Shown: positions 26,095-35,759, counted from the first letter of the stretch. The stretch is 64,000 bases of DNA from Chryseobacterium aquaeductus (GCF_905175375.1 NZ_CAJIMS010000001.1:3224001-3288000); one strand, 5' to 3'. The notes: generated by a model not told the origin, from the letters alone. Made by a program: numbers and translations.

Positions 26095-27897
26095 ATGAAA
26101 ACATTATTACGTTATTTAAAACCTCATAAATGGTTGATGATTTTGTCATTGGTTTTGGCAACCATCAATCAGGTATTTTCTTTATTTGCACCGGCAATTA
26201 CCGGGAATATTCTTGATCAACTGGTAACTCATCCTAATTTTTTTGATAAGGATAAATTGCTGCCCAGAAACTTAAATCAGTTTTTCTATGGCACAGATCT
26301 GTATCATGGTGCATTTTATTTTTTGGGTTTGTTAATCGGAACTGCGATGATCAGCAGAATTGCAAAGGCATTTCAGGATTATGTGGTGAGTGTCATCACA
26401 CAAAAATTCGGAGCCAATATTTTTACAGATGGTTTGCAGCATTCGATGGCATTACCTTATCAGGAATTTGAAGACCAACGAAGTGGCGAAACGCTTTCTA
26501 TTTTGACAAAAGTAAGGGAAGATTCTGTGAAATTCATTACCAATTTCATCAATATATTTTTCGGAATTTTGGTAAGTATTATCTTCGTTTCGGTATATGC
26601 CATTCGTTTACACTGGTCGATTATGCCTGTGTATGTGGTGGGAATTTTCCTGATTGCATTCATCACCAATTTACTAAGTAAAAGAATTAAAAACATTCAG
26701 AAAACCATCGTAAGCGAAACTACTGGTTTGGCTGGAAGCACCACAGAAAGTCTTCGTAATATTGAGATTGTGAAAAGTTTAGGTCTGACGAAACAGGAAG
26801 TAAAACGTCTGAATAACAATACCTACAAAATTCTCGGACTTGAATTGAAGAAGGTGAAAAGCATTCGTTCTTTAAGTTTTATCCAGGGCACGATGGTGAA
26901 TTTTCTGCAGCAATTGATCACCCTTACCCTTTTATATCTTATTTTCAGGAATATTGTAACTCCCGGACAATATTTATCATTAATGTTTTACGGTTTCTTT
27001 ATTTTCGGACCGATGCAGGAAATCGGAAACATCATTATCTCTTATCGTGAAGCTGAAGCATCACTGCATAATTTTGATACCTTAATGAAAAAACCTGCGG
27101 AGGAGAAACCACATACACCAAAACAGATTGGTGCGGTAGAAAAATTAGTATTCAACAAGGTTGCTTTCCAGCATCAGACTGCTTCGTATAAAGCATTAAA
27201 CGATATTTCATTTGAAGTGAAAAACGGAGAAACAATCGCTTTTGTGGGACCGAGCGGTTCAGGGAAAAGTACATTGGTGAAATTGCTGGTGGGATTGTAT
27301 CGTCCGAAAGAAGGTTCAATTTTTTACAACAATGTTAATGGAAATGAATTTGATTTTGATGAACTGAGAAATCAGATTGGTTTTGTAACGCAGGACACGC
27401 AACTTTTTGCGGGAACCATCAAAGAAAATTTACTGTTCGTCAACCCAAACGCTACAGATGAAGATTTAGATTTAGCTTTAAAAAAATCCAGCGCAACGGC
27501 ACTGATCGAAAGAGCAGAAAAAGGAATCGATACCGTCATCGGCGAGGGCGGATTAAAACTAAGCGGTGGTGAAAAACAAAGAATTGCCATTGCCAGAGCT
27601 TTGTTGAGAAAGCCTAATTTATTGATTTTTGACGAAGCAACTTCTGCATTAGACAGCATTACCGAAGAAGAAATAACATCTACCATCAAAGAAATCTCTG
27701 AAGAAAAGGAACAGATTACCGTTTTGATTGCTCACCGATTGAGTACCATCATGCACGCAGACCGTATTTATGTTTTAGAACGTGGAAAGGTGATAGAAAC
27801 CGGTTCACATGAAAATCTTCTGGATCTTAAAGGATTGTATTATGCCATGTGGAGACAGCAGATTGGGGAAAGAAAGGTGATAAAACCAGTAAGTTAA
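26095..27897 (+). CDS. ABC-type exporter half-transporter (MsbA/MdlB-like)
   Basis: 600 residues from ATG 26095 (MKTLLRYLKPHKWLM). An N-terminal six-helix exporter domain spans about 1-330 and a C-terminal ATPase follows: Walker A GPSGSGKST, signature LSGGEKQR, Walker B LLIFDEATSALD and the H-loop AHRLST. It probably works as a homodimer exporting a lipid, peptide or drug; the substrate is not readable. A small secreted protein gene follows after 7 bases. Confidence 0.88.
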   Translation: MKTLLRYLKPHKWLMILSLVLATINQVFSLFAPAITGNILDQLVTHPNFFDKDKLLPRNLNQFFYGTDLYHGAFYFLGLLIGTAMISRIAKAFQDYVVSVITQKFGANIFTDGLQHSMALPYQEFEDQRSGETLSILTKVREDSVKFITNFINIFFGILVSIIFVSVYAIRLHWSIMPVYVVGIFLIAFITNLLSKRIKNIQKTIVSETTGLAGSTTESLRNIEIVKSLGLTKQEVKRLNNNTYKILGLELKKVKSIRSLSFIQGTMVNFLQQLITLTLLYLIFRNIVTPGQYLSLMFYGFFIFGPMQEIGNIIISYREAEASLHNFDTLMKKPAEEKPHTPKQIGAVEKLVFNKVAFQHQTASYKALNDISFEVKNGETIAFVGPSGSGKSTLVKLLVGLYRPKEGSIFYNNVNGNEFDFDELRNQIGFVTQDTQLFAGTIKENLLFVNPNATDEDLDLALKKSSATALIERAEKGIDTVIGEGGLKLSGGEKQRIAIARALLRKPNLLIFDEATSALDSITEEEITSTIKEISEEKEQITVLIAHRLSTIMHADRIYVLERGKVIETGSHENLLDLKGLYYAMWRQQIGERKVIKPVS

Positions 27898-27904
27898 GGA
27901 TATA

Positions 27905-28414
27905 ATGATAAAAAAAATCATAACCGCTGCCGTGATTATTTTTTCCATTTCTATTTATGGTCAGAATAATCCTTTTACTAGACTATTATTAGATAAAGTT
28001 ATTATCTATGATTTTGAAGGAGGAAAAGGATCAGAAAATCTACACATCATTGACAATAATGGAAAGCTATCTGAAACTGTGAAAAAGAAAGTCATACTTG
28101 ATCAAAAAACGATAGAAACTTTAAGTATGAAACTTGAAAGCAAGCAATCTTATGGAGCAGGAACTGCATCGTGTTTTGTTCCTCATTTCGGAATTGTCTA
28201 TTATTTAAAGAATAAACCGGTTGCGCATATTTCAGTTTGTATGGATTGTAACAGGTTAATTTCCAGCAAAAATATTATGGCACAAAATCAAGGCAAAACA
28301 GGAAGCGGAAAAGATTCATATTATTTACTAGAGGGTATGAGTAAATCGTTTAGAAGTTTTCTCAATGGATTACTAAAGAAATATAAATTTTCTCACCAAG
28401 TAAAAAACTCATAG
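27905..28414 (+). CDS. Small secreted protein of unknown function
   Basis: 169 residues; signal peptide MIKKIITAAVIIFSISIYG then Q. Conserved-looking segments are CFVPHFGIVYYLKNKPV and SVCMDCNRLISS with three cysteines, suggesting a disulfide or metal site. It is 7 bases behind the ABC exporter gene and probably co-transcribed. No family recognised. Confidence 0.6.
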   Translation: MIKKIITAAVIIFSISIYGQNNPFTRLLLDKVIIYDFEGGKGSENLHIIDNNGKLSETVKKKVILDQKTIETLSMKLESKQSYGAGTASCFVPHFGIVYYLKNKPVAHISVCMDCNRLISSKNIMAQNQGKTGSGKDSYYLLEGMSKSFRSFLNGLLKKYKFSHQVKNS

Positions 28415-28438
28415 TGTAAACAATTATTTATAAATCAC

Positions 28439-28466
28439 AAAAGCCGTCTCGTGAGAGACGGCTTTT
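28439..28466. terminator. Bidirectional terminator
   Basis: A perfect 12-bp stem AAAAGCCGTCTC with its complement, GTGA loop, between converging genes. Confidence 0.9.
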
Positions 28467-28486
28467 AAATTTTATATAAATCCAGA

Positions 28487-29569
28487 TTAGGGAACTTTTA
28501 CCAATTCCACATCAAAAATCAACCATGCATTTGGCGGGATCACTCCTCCTGCTCCGTTTGCACCGTATCCCATTGCTGGCGGAATCAATAAAGTAGCAGT
28601 TTCACCTTCTTTTAATAATAAGATACCTTCGTCCCATCCTTTGATTACTCTACCTGTTCCTACAGGAAATTCAAGAGGTTCATTTCTTTTGAATGAAGAA
28701 TCAAACTCGGTTCCGTTGGTCAATTTTCCTGCGTAGTGTACAGAAACATTATCACCAGCTTTTGGAGCTTTACCTTCAGTCTTTTTAGTGATTTTATAGT
28801 ACAAACCAGATTCTGTAACCGTCATTCCAGCTTTAAGATCTTCGATCGCTTTCTTTGCATCAGCTTCAGCTTTTTCAGCCATTGCCTTGTTATTGGCAGC
28901 GATTTTAGATTTACCTTCGTTGAAAGTTTTTGCAGCATCGTATCCTTTGTACTCGTCACCTTTGCTGAAAATGCTCACTTTCTCCAAAACGATATCTGTT
29001 TTAGGTTTATCCTGAGCACCTTTTTCTACATTAGCAATTGCGTCGATCACATCATCACCTTTTACTACTTCTCCAAAGATCGTATGTCTACCGTCTAACC
29101 AAGGAGTAGCAATTTCAGTAATGAAAAACTGAGAACCATTGGTATTGGGTCCTGAGTTAGCCATTGATAAAATACCTTTTCCTGTATGTTTAAGATCGTT
29201 TTTCTCGTCTTCAAATTTATATCCGGGATCTCCCATTCCTGTTCCCTGAGGATCTCCTCCCTGAATCATGAAATCTTTGATCACTCTGTGGAAGATGGTT
29301 CCGTCATAGAAAGGAACCCCTTTAGCCTTCGCTTTGTTATCAATTTTACCTTCAGCAAGACCAACAAAGTTAGCCACAGTCACCGGTGATTTTTTGTCTT
29401 CAAACTTTACAATCAAGTTACCTTTTGTAGTTTGAAGATTGGCGTAAAGTCCGTCTTTAAGCCCTTCGTAAGTTTCTTTGTCTACGTTCATTTTCTTATA
29501 AATTGGTGTACAACTCAGCAGCGAAACGCTTGCAGCTGCCAAGATTATATTTTTGTTAAACAATTTCAT
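28487..29569 (-). CDS. Cyclophilin-FKBP fusion peptidyl-prolyl isomerase lipoprotein
   Basis: 360 residues. The lipobox is SLLSC near residue 20. Residues about 45-200 are a cyclophilin (FYDGTIFHRVIKDFMIQGGDP, NGSQFFIT, LDGRHTIFGEV). A short helical linker leads to an FKBP domain at about 260-360 (VSVHYAGKLTNGTEFDSS, ELVKV end). Both isomerase types in one exported chain probably assist folding of surface proteins. It is 1 base from gldI on the same strand. Confidence 0.9.
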   Translation of the reverse strand: MKLFNKNIILAAASVSLLSCTPIYKKMNVDKETYEGLKDGLYANLQTTKGNLIVKFEDKKSPVTVANFVGLAEGKIDNKAKAKGVPFYDGTIFHRVIKDFMIQGGDPQGTGMGDPGYKFEDEKNDLKHTGKGILSMANSGPNTNGSQFFITEIATPWLDGRHTIFGEVVKGDDVIDAIANVEKGAQDKPKTDIVLEKVSIFSKGDEYKGYDAAKTFNEGKSKIAANNKAMAEKAEADAKKAIEDLKAGMTVTESGLYYKITKKTEGKAPKAGDNVSVHYAGKLTNGTEFDSSFKRNEPLEFPVGTGRVIKGWDEGILLLKEGETATLLIPPAMGYGANGAGGVIPPNAWLIFDVELVKVP

Positions 29570-29570
29570 T

Positions 29571-30083
29571 TTATAGAACTTTTAATTTTATAATTAAAGG
29601 AATATCGTTATCTATTTTATTTTCGTCTCCGAAAGTTCCGTACGCCAGTGATGATGGTACAAGCAATGTCACTTCTTCTCCATCTTCCATATATCTGAGG
29701 GCGTTTTCTACAGCTTTCAACTCATCAAAATGTCCGAATCTTGCGTTATTTCTTTCGATCGATTTGTCATAGATTTTAGTCTGATCAAAATCATACAGAT
29801 CATAAGAATAGGAAACCGGAGTATCATCTGCTCTTCGTTGTCTTTTGTCGAAATTCTCTACGGTCGTCCAATAATTAAGCTGTGTAGGATAGAATTTAAT
29901 ATCCTGTCCGTTTACCCAATCCTGAATCTGTTGTCTTTCCAAAGTATTCAGATTTTTCATGCGATTTTTAGATACATCCAGATCACTTTGATTAAGGACA
30001 CCACCCACCGGAGGATGAACCTGAGGTGCATTTCTTTTACAACTTAAAAGACCGAATATTGAAATGAGGAGTATTTTTTTCAT
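29571..30083 (-). CDS. gldI: Gliding motility-associated FKBP-type lipoprotein GldI
   Basis: 170 residues; lipobox GLLSC with C15, then an FKBP-type isomerase domain ending in YGTFGDENKIDNDIPLIIKLKVL. Length, lipobox and the divergent FKBP core match GldI, a periplasmic or outer-membrane foldase associated with gliding and type IX secretion in Bacteroidota. It is the first gene of a pair with the cyclophilin-FKBP fusion. No other gld genes are in the window. Confidence 0.75.
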   Translation of the reverse strand: MKKILLISIFGLLSCKRNAPQVHPPVGGVLNQSDLDVSKNRMKNLNTLERQQIQDWVNGQDIKFYPTQLNYWTTVENFDKRQRRADDTPVSYSYDLYDFDQTKIYDKSIERNNARFGHFDELKAVENALRYMEDGEEVTLLVPSSLAYGTFGDENKIDNDIPLIIKLKVL

Positions 30084-30126
30084 AAAACTTTTGCGAAAAT
30101 ACGCATTTCGAGGGATATAAAAAATA

Positions 30127-30155
30127 AAAAAACCAAGAAAAAATCTTGGTTTTTT
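30127..30155 (-). terminator. Terminator after ilvE
   Basis: A 12-bp stem (30127-30138 with 30144-30155) flanked by A and T runs, just past the ilvE stop on the minus strand. Confidence 0.8.
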
Positions 30156-30175
30156 ATAATTGATTTAATTGATAT

Positions 30176-31249
30176 TTAAGCTGTTTCTAAAACATCTTTC
30201 TTTACCAATACTCTCCATCCGAATGGATCTTCTGAAATGTTATTCTGTAGATTCACCAAATCACTTTTCAATAGTGCTGCATAGCTTTCATCATCAGGCA
30301 GTGAAGGAAGCTGTAGTTTTTCTCCTTTATGTCCTAAAGCTTTGAATACAGTAGTTACCACAGCGGTACCAACACCCCAGACTTCTTTCAAAGTTCCGTT
30401 TTTGTGAGCATCTAAAACAGCTTGTACTGCGATAGGTTCTACTCTGATATCAAGACCTCTTTTATTTGCCAACTGAATGAAACTGTCTCTGGTAACACCA
30501 TCCAAAATTTTCTCAGATGTTGGTGGCGTATAGATTGTATCGTTAATTCTTACGAAAACATTCATCGTTCCGCTTTCTTCAAAATACTCGTGGGTTGCAT
30601 CATCAGTCCAGATAATCTGATCATAACCTTCTTCCATCGCCAATTGTGTCGGATAGAAAGAAGCTGCATAATTTCCTGCTGCTTTTGCCGAACCTACTCC
30701 ACCACTTGCCGCTCTTGAGTAATGATCTGAAATCTTCACAGAAACAGGGTCTGCATAATAGCTTTTTGCCGGTGTTGCAACGATGGCAAACATATATTTG
30801 TTAGCAACTCTCGCTTTCAATGCCTCTTCAGTAGCGAAGATTAAAGGTCTGATGTATAATGACATACCTTCACCCTGAGGGATCCAGTTTCTATCGGTAT
30901 CTACTAATGCTTTAAGACCATCCAAAAACATTTCTTCTGTAACTTCCGGCATTGCCAAACGTTTTGCAGATTTGTTGATACGTTCAAAATTCTTTTCGGG
31001 CCTGAAAAGGAAAACCTGTCCGTCATTGTCTTTGTAGGCTTTCATACCTTCAAAACAAGCCTGTCCGTAGTTTACTCCCATCATCGCTGGCGTAAACAAT
31101 AAAGGACCATAAGGAACCAACTTCACATCACCCCACTTTCCGTCTTCGTACTCGCAGATGATCATGTGATCACTGAATGTATTTCCGAAAGAAAAATTAT
31201 TGGGATCGAAAGTAGAAAGTCTAGAGTTTTCTGTTTTTTGAATTATCAT
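30176..31249 (-). CDS. ilvE: Branched-chain amino acid aminotransferase
   Basis: 357 residues, fold IV PLP enzyme. NYGQACFEGMKAYK is the IlvE N-terminal signature, GNYAASFYPTQLAMEEGYDQIIW contains the PLP lysine region, and EESGTMNVFV with TRDSFIQLA follow as expected for the large (class II-type) branched-chain transaminases. It interconverts Leu, Ile and Val with their keto acids. Monocistronic and divergent from mnmD. Confidence 0.93.
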   Translation of the reverse strand: MIIQKTENSRLSTFDPNNFSFGNTFSDHMIICEYEDGKWGDVKLVPYGPLLFTPAMMGVNYGQACFEGMKAYKDNDGQVFLFRPEKNFERINKSAKRLAMPEVTEEMFLDGLKALVDTDRNWIPQGEGMSLYIRPLIFATEEALKARVANKYMFAIVATPAKSYYADPVSVKISDHYSRAASGGVGSAKAAGNYAASFYPTQLAMEEGYDQIIWTDDATHEYFEESGTMNVFVRINDTIYTPPTSEKILDGVTRDSFIQLANKRGLDIRVEPIAVQAVLDAHKNGTLKEVWGVGTAVVTTVFKALGHKGEKLQLPSLPDDESYAALLKSDLVNLQNNISEDPFGWRVLVKKDVLETA

Positions 31250-31313
31250 TTCTTAAAATTTTTATGATGTTCCACAAATTTAACATAATTTTCCAAATAT
31301 AAAAATTTTACTG

Positions 31314-31321
31314 TAAATTTG
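31314..31321 (+). promoter_or_regulatory. -7 box of mnmD
   Basis: TAAATTTG fits TAnnTTTG and overlaps a TTG codon at 31319, which therefore cannot be the start. This favours the GTG at 31334. Confidence 0.45.
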
Positions 31322-31333
31322 AAAAAAAATACT

Positions 31334-32008
31334 GTGGAAAGAGAAATAGCAGTCACAAAAGACGGAAGCAAAACACTGTTTATCAATGAATTAAATGAAA
31401 ACTACCATTCACACTATGGTGCGTTACAGGAAGCAGAACATGTGTTTATCAAAAACGGATTAAATCTTGTAAATAATTACGAAATTAACATTTTAGAACT
31501 CGGTTTTGGAACAGGTTTAAATGTTTTAGTGACAATTAATGAATATTTAAAAACTGACAAAAATCATATCATCAACTATTTTACTCTCGAAAAATACCCG
31601 ATAAATGATTCTGAAGTTGAAAAACTTGCCTACTTTGATCATTTTGATAACCCGGAGTTAAAAAATATTTATCAAAAAATTCATCAAACAGAATGGGAAA
31701 AATCAGTTGAAATCGTTAAAGGTTTTCATTTAAAAAAGATTCAGTGTGATTTTTTTGATTTGGAAAATATAGATTTACCCCTGATTTATCTTGTATATTT
31801 CGATTGTTTCGGAGCAAGAGTACAGCCTGATCTGTGGGAACAACCTCTATTTAAAATGGTTTCGGACAAGATGAATGTAAATGGACTTTTAACGACATAT
31901 TCTTCGAAAGGCAGTGTAAGGAGAATTTTGAAAGAACTCAACTTTAATGTAGAGAAAAAACAAGGACCTCCGGGAAAAAGGGAAATGATCAATGCGATAA
32001 AGTTATGA
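31334..32008 (+). CDS. mnmD: tRNA (mnm5s2U34)-methyltransferase MnmD
   Basis: 224 residues from GTG 31334, which gives MEREIAVTKDGSKT, matching the family start. ILELGFGTGLN is the SAM-binding motif, and YFDCFGARVQPDLW with GPPGKREMINAIK are typical of MnmD (DUF752) proteins without the MnmC oxidase half. It completes the methylaminomethyl modification at tRNA wobble uridine. Monocistronic. Confidence 0.87.
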   Translation: MEREIAVTKDGSKTLFINELNENYHSHYGALQEAEHVFIKNGLNLVNNYEINILELGFGTGLNVLVTINEYLKTDKNHIINYFTLEKYPINDSEVEKLAYFDHFDNPELKNIYQKIHQTEWEKSVEIVKGFHLKKIQCDFFDLENIDLPLIYLVYFDCFGARVQPDLWEQPLFKMVSDKMNVNGLLTTYSSKGSVRRILKELNFNVEKKQGPPGKREMINAIKL

Positions 32009-32148
32009 GTGATGTATGGTAAATTATGAATGATGAATGATGCGTTATTAGTTATAATCGATCATCTAATAAAGACTACATATTTTTAAAACTTATAATT
32101 CTTAACTTATAACATTTTTCCCTATTTTAGCTTTACAAAATATTAAAT

Positions 32149-32565
32149 ATGATAGACAAGATCAACGTAAGAGTTTATGCTTGTGCCGTAAAAGATAATA
32201 AAGTTCTCACACTTTTTGAAGAATATGCCGGGCAACCTTTGCTTAAATTTCCGGGTGGCGGATTAGAATTTGGAGAAGGCTTGACAGATTGCCTGCATCG
32301 TGAATTTGAAGAGGAACTCAATATTAAAATAGAAATCTTAGAACATCTCTACACTCAGGAAAATTTTTTGGTGTCTCGCTTCAGAGAAAACGAACAGCTG
32401 CTTACTATATATTATATGGTGAAAATTACAAACGAAGAAGATTTTTTAATTCTTGATCCTTGTATTGAAAAAACAGAGTGGCTTCCTATTGACACAGAAA
32501 TCAATCCGTTTTCTTTACCTGTAGATAAAATTGTTTTTGAAAAATTAAAAGAAAAATTCCTGTAA
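32149..32565 (+). CDS. Nudix hydrolase
   Basis: 138 residues, single Nudix domain. The box GGGLEFGEGLTDCLHREF-EEELNI keeps the RE-x-EE catalytic core, in contrast to the degenerate Nudix protein at 3418. It is a probable nucleoside-diphosphate-X pyrophosphatase; substrate is not defined. The stop codon lies inside the downstream hairpin. Confidence 0.85.
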   Translation: MIDKINVRVYACAVKDNKVLTLFEEYAGQPLLKFPGGGLEFGEGLTDCLHREFEEELNIKIEILEHLYTQENFLVSRFRENEQLLTIYYMVKITNEEDFLILDPCIEKTEWLPIDTEINPFSLPVDKIVFEKLKEKFL

Positions 32566-32584
32566 AAATATTACAGGAATTTTT
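32552..32584. terminator. Bidirectional terminator overlapping the Nudix stop
   Basis: AAAAATTCCTGTAA (32552-32565) pairs with 32571-32584, serving the Nudix gene and the converging DUF4294 gene. Confidence 0.85.
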
Positions 32585-32585
32585 A

Positions 32586-33293
32586 TTATTTAGATACTCT
32601 AAAATCTTTTGCACCAGGATAAGGTTGTAAATACCCTGAATTCCAATTGGACTGCAATAATGATTCTAAAAACTCATCGGTTCTGTTTTTGTGAGGATTA
32701 TATTGTTCTTTCAGATCAATATCTGCTAGTTTTCCTTTTACATTCCACCAAAACGCGCTCCATCCTCCTCTCAATTCTTTTATGATTTCAAAAACGTTTT
32801 TTCCTGTTGCTCTGTTCATCAATTTTGCGAAAACCTGACCTTCCGTAGTTGTTAAATCTTTAAGCTGCTTCTCGTATTGATCTGCAAGCATATTTTGTCG
32901 GTCTTTGATGTATTTTCTTTTTGCAGCAGTATCCATTACGGTCATTTCAACTTTAATATCTCGATACTGTTGCAAGGCTGTAAGAAACAAAGGATAGACT
33001 CTGTATAATTTTTTATTTAAAAAATAATAATAATTTTTATCCAGTTGATTGTTGAATTTAGGTTTGTTTAATAAAACCAACTCATCCATCACCACTACAG
33101 TCTCTCCATTGATTTCGTAAATTTTAGCTTTTTGTCTCTCGTCGTAATAATATCTGTTGCCAAATTCGTCAATCTTTAACTCATCTTGAGGATACTGACT
33201 TAATGGCTTAGCTATAATGGAATCTCTCTGTTGTCCGAACAGGGCAACTCCAAAAAAGAGAAGAAAAAGAAGGGTGATTTTATGAAATTTCAT
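32586..33293 (-). CDS. Secreted DUF4294-family protein
   Basis: 235 residues with a signal peptide (ends VALFGQ). YYYFLNKKLYRVYPLFLTALQQYRDI and WSAFWWNVKGKL are typical DUF4294 segments. The family is confined to Bacteroidota and has no established role. It is divergent from the M42 peptidase with 52 bases between. Confidence 0.7.
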   Translation of the reverse strand: MKFHKITLLFLLFFGVALFGQQRDSIIAKPLSQYPQDELKIDEFGNRYYYDERQKAKIYEINGETVVVMDELVLLNKPKFNNQLDKNYYYFLNKKLYRVYPLFLTALQQYRDIKVEMTVMDTAAKRKYIKDRQNMLADQYEKQLKDLTTTEGQVFAKLMNRATGKNVFEIIKELRGGWSAFWWNVKGKLADIDLKEQYNPHKNRTDEFLESLLQSNWNSGYLQPYPGAKDFRVSK

Positions 33294-33345
33294 TATTTTT
33301 ACACGTATTATAAAGAAAATTACTTACAAAAATCATTCCTTAAAC

Positions 33346-34422
33346 ATGAAATTCGAGAAGAAATCTTTGAAATTTTTAGAGAAATATTTAAACACTTCAT
33401 CACCAACCGGATACGAACACAGAGGTCAGGAAGTATGGATGAATTACATCACACCTTATGTTGACAAAATCGAGGTTGATCATTACGGAACCTGCTATGG
33501 GATCATCAATCCGGAAGCAGAATTTAAAGTGGTGATTGAAGCTCATGCCGATGAAATTTCATGGTACGTAAATTATATTACAGATGACGGTCTTATTTAT
33601 GTCATCAGAAACGGTGGTTCTGATCAAACAATTGCACCTTCAAAAGTTGTAAGCATTCACGGAGAAAAAGGTATTGTAAAAGGGGTCTTCGGATGGCCTG
33701 CGATTCATACCAGAGGTGCAAACCAAGATGAGCCTACGCCAAAAATTGAAAACATATTTATCGATTGCGGAGCGACAACAAAACAGGAAGTTGAAGATTT
33801 GGGAATTTTTGTAGGATGCATGATCACGTATCCTGATGAATTTTTTGAAATGAATAATCGCTATTTTGTCTGCAGAGCTTTGGACAACAGAATCGGCGGA
33901 TTTATGATCGCTGAAGTTGCCAGACTTTTAAAGGAAAACAAAAAAGAACTTCCATTTGGTTTATATATTACCAATTCTGTGCAGGAAGAAGTAGGATTAT
34001 ATGGTGCAGATATGATTGCGGATACCATCAAACCCAACATCGCCATCGTAACAGATGTTACCCACGACACGACTACACCAATGATAGAGAAGAAAAAAGA
34101 AGGTGACCAAAAATGTGGAAATGGTCCGGTAGTTTTCTTTGCTCCGAGTGTTCATCATGTGATCAGAGAATTGATTATCGATACTGCAAAGAAGAAAAAA
34201 ATTCCTTTCCAGAGAGCAGCAGCGAGTAGAGCTACAGGCACTGATACCGATGCTTTTGCGCATTCTAACGGCGGTGTACCCAGTGCATTGATTTCTTTAC
34301 CTTTGCGATATATGCATACCACAGTGGAAATGGTTTCTAAAGAAGATGTTGCGAATGTGATTCAATTAATCTATGAGACACTTTTGGAAATTAAACCTGA
34401 AATGAAACTGAAATATCATTAA
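33346..34422 (+). CDS. M42-family aminopeptidase
   Basis: 358 residues. EAHADEISWYV, CRALDNRIGGF, NSVQEEVGLYGA and VTDVTHD supply the metal ligands and general base of the M42 (FrvX/glutamyl aminopeptidase) family; TDTDAFAHSNGG is the last ligand segment. A cytosolic, probably multimeric dinuclear metallo-aminopeptidase. A small membrane-protein gene follows after 2 bases. Confidence 0.9.
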   Translation: MKFEKKSLKFLEKYLNTSSPTGYEHRGQEVWMNYITPYVDKIEVDHYGTCYGIINPEAEFKVVIEAHADEISWYVNYITDDGLIYVIRNGGSDQTIAPSKVVSIHGEKGIVKGVFGWPAIHTRGANQDEPTPKIENIFIDCGATTKQEVEDLGIFVGCMITYPDEFFEMNNRYFVCRALDNRIGGFMIAEVARLLKENKKELPFGLYITNSVQEEVGLYGADMIADTIKPNIAIVTDVTHDTTTPMIEKKKEGDQKCGNGPVVFFAPSVHHVIRELIIDTAKKKKIPFQRAAASRATGTDTDAFAHSNGGVPSALISLPLRYMHTTVEMVSKEDVANVIQLIYETLLEIKPEMKLKYH

Positions 34423-34424
34423 TA

Positions 34425-34724
34425 ATGAAAACTGTCTTTTATTATTTAATTAGGAAGCCAACATTTATATCAGTTATAAATTTGTTATATTTCAGTTATA
34501 TACTTTTTTTAATAGTTTATAAATTATTTTATCCGCCCAAAATTGGTTCGGCTTACAATATGATTATAGAAATGTTATTGATCTGCAGTATCGTTCCTTT
34601 AGGACTTTATATAATTGACAGACTATTAGTGATTAAAATTAACAACATTAAATTAACAATTATCGAAGTAATTGTATCAGCAACTATTTTACTGTATTAT
34701 TTTATGTTTGTTAATCCATTTTAA
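34425..34724 (+). CDS. Small membrane protein of unknown function
   Basis: 99 residues with three predicted membrane helices (VINLLYFSYILFLIVYKLF, MIIEMLLICSIVPLGLYII, LTIIEVIVSATILLYYFMF). It begins 2 bases after the M42 stop and ends 31 bases before rpe, so it is probably read with both. No family recognised. Confidence 0.6.
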   Translation: MKTVFYYLIRKPTFISVINLLYFSYILFLIVYKLFYPPKIGSAYNMIIEMLLICSIVPLGLYIIDRLLVIKINNIKLTIIEVIVSATILLYYFMFVNPF

Positions 34725-34755
34725 AATAAAAATCTAAATTAAGTATAAAATAAAA

Positions 34756-35406
34756 ATGAAAACTAAGCTAATTGCTCCTTCCCTTTTATCTGCAGACTTC
34801 GGGAATCTGCAAAGAGATATTGAGATGCTCAACAATTCACAAGCAGATTGGTTGCATGTTGATGTCATGGATGGAAGATTTGTTCCCAATATATCTTTCG
34901 GATTTCCCGTAATGAAAACTATTCAACAGCACGCAAAAAAATTCGTGGATGTACATTTAATGATTTTGGAACCCGAAAAATACGTTGAGGAATTCATTGA
35001 TTACGGTGCAGATCTGGTATCCGTACATTATGAAGCGTGCGTGCATTTGTATAGAACCATTAATTTAATTCAGAGCAAAGGTGCGAAAGCTGGCGTGGTT
35101 CTTAATCCGTCTACTCCCGTTTTAATGCTGGAAGATATTATTGCTGACGTAGATCTGGTTTTGCTAATGAGCGTTAATCCCGGATTCGGAGGTCAAAAAT
35201 TTATCGAAAACACTTATAAAAAGATTGCTGAAACTAAAGATCTGATTTTAAGTAACAATTCTACGGCATTTATACAAATTGACGGTGGCGTAAATTTAGA
35301 TAATGCTTCTAAGCTTTTTGATGCAGGAGCAGACGTTCTGGTTGCAGGAAATGCAGTTTTCTCATCTGAAAGTCCCGAAAAAACAATCGAACTTTTAAAA
35401 GTATAA
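34756..35406 (+). CDS. rpe: Ribulose-phosphate 3-epimerase
   Basis: 216 residues, TIM barrel. IAPSLLSADFGNL, HVDVMDGRFVPNISFG and VHLMILEPEKY are the family signatures, with the metal-binding His/Asp residues, and SVNPGFGGQKFI is the phosphate-binding segment. It interconverts ribulose 5-phosphate and xylulose 5-phosphate in the pentose phosphate pathway. Confidence 0.95.
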   Translation: MKTKLIAPSLLSADFGNLQRDIEMLNNSQADWLHVDVMDGRFVPNISFGFPVMKTIQQHAKKFVDVHLMILEPEKYVEEFIDYGADLVSVHYEACVHLYRTINLIQSKGAKAGVVLNPSTPVLMLEDIIADVDLVLLMSVNPGFGGQKFIENTYKKIAETKDLILSNNSTAFIQIDGGVNLDNASKLFDAGADVLVAGNAVFSSESPEKTIELLKV

Positions 35407-35410
35407 ATGA

Positions 35411-35436
35411 AAGAGCAGCCGGTTATAGCTGCTCTT
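35411..35436 (+). terminator. Terminator after rpe
   Basis: AGAGCAGC (35412-35419) pairs with GCTGCTCT (35428-35435) and is followed by a T-rich stretch. Confidence 0.65.
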
Positions 35437-35473
35437 CTCTCATTTTAATGAGAAGGTATTATGGTTATTAGTT

Positions 35474-35489
35474 TTTGGTTTGTCAACGA
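35474..35489 (+). repeat. 16-base motif shared with the candidate small RNA
   Basis: ATGGTTATTAGTTTTT here recurs at 36384-36399 inside the candidate small RNA. The remaining part of the 35407-35805 gap has a small hairpin (ATCCGT with ACGGAT, 35556-35573) and no gene that I can support. Confidence 0.35.
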
Positions 35490-35759
35490 TGCCTAGTCGT
35501 CTTTTGATTCCTTATTTAATTCTTGTAAAGATGTGAAATTTAATCAAACAAAAACATCCGTAAAAACACGGATATTTGACCATAAAATATAGTGTATCAT
35601 AAAAAATAATTATAAAAATTATATGGTTGTGAAATTATTAAAAGATTGTAATTTATGTATTCTAATTAATATTTGACAAAGAGCCGAACGATAATTACAA
35701 TTCATTACGTTTTTTATGACTAAATGGCAGTAATTTTTAAAGTTTATAGGATTAAACAG

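Noticed and set aside
31319..31333. TTG start for mnmD
   Set aside because: The codon is inside the TAAATTTG -7 box; GTG at 31334 gives the family N-terminus.
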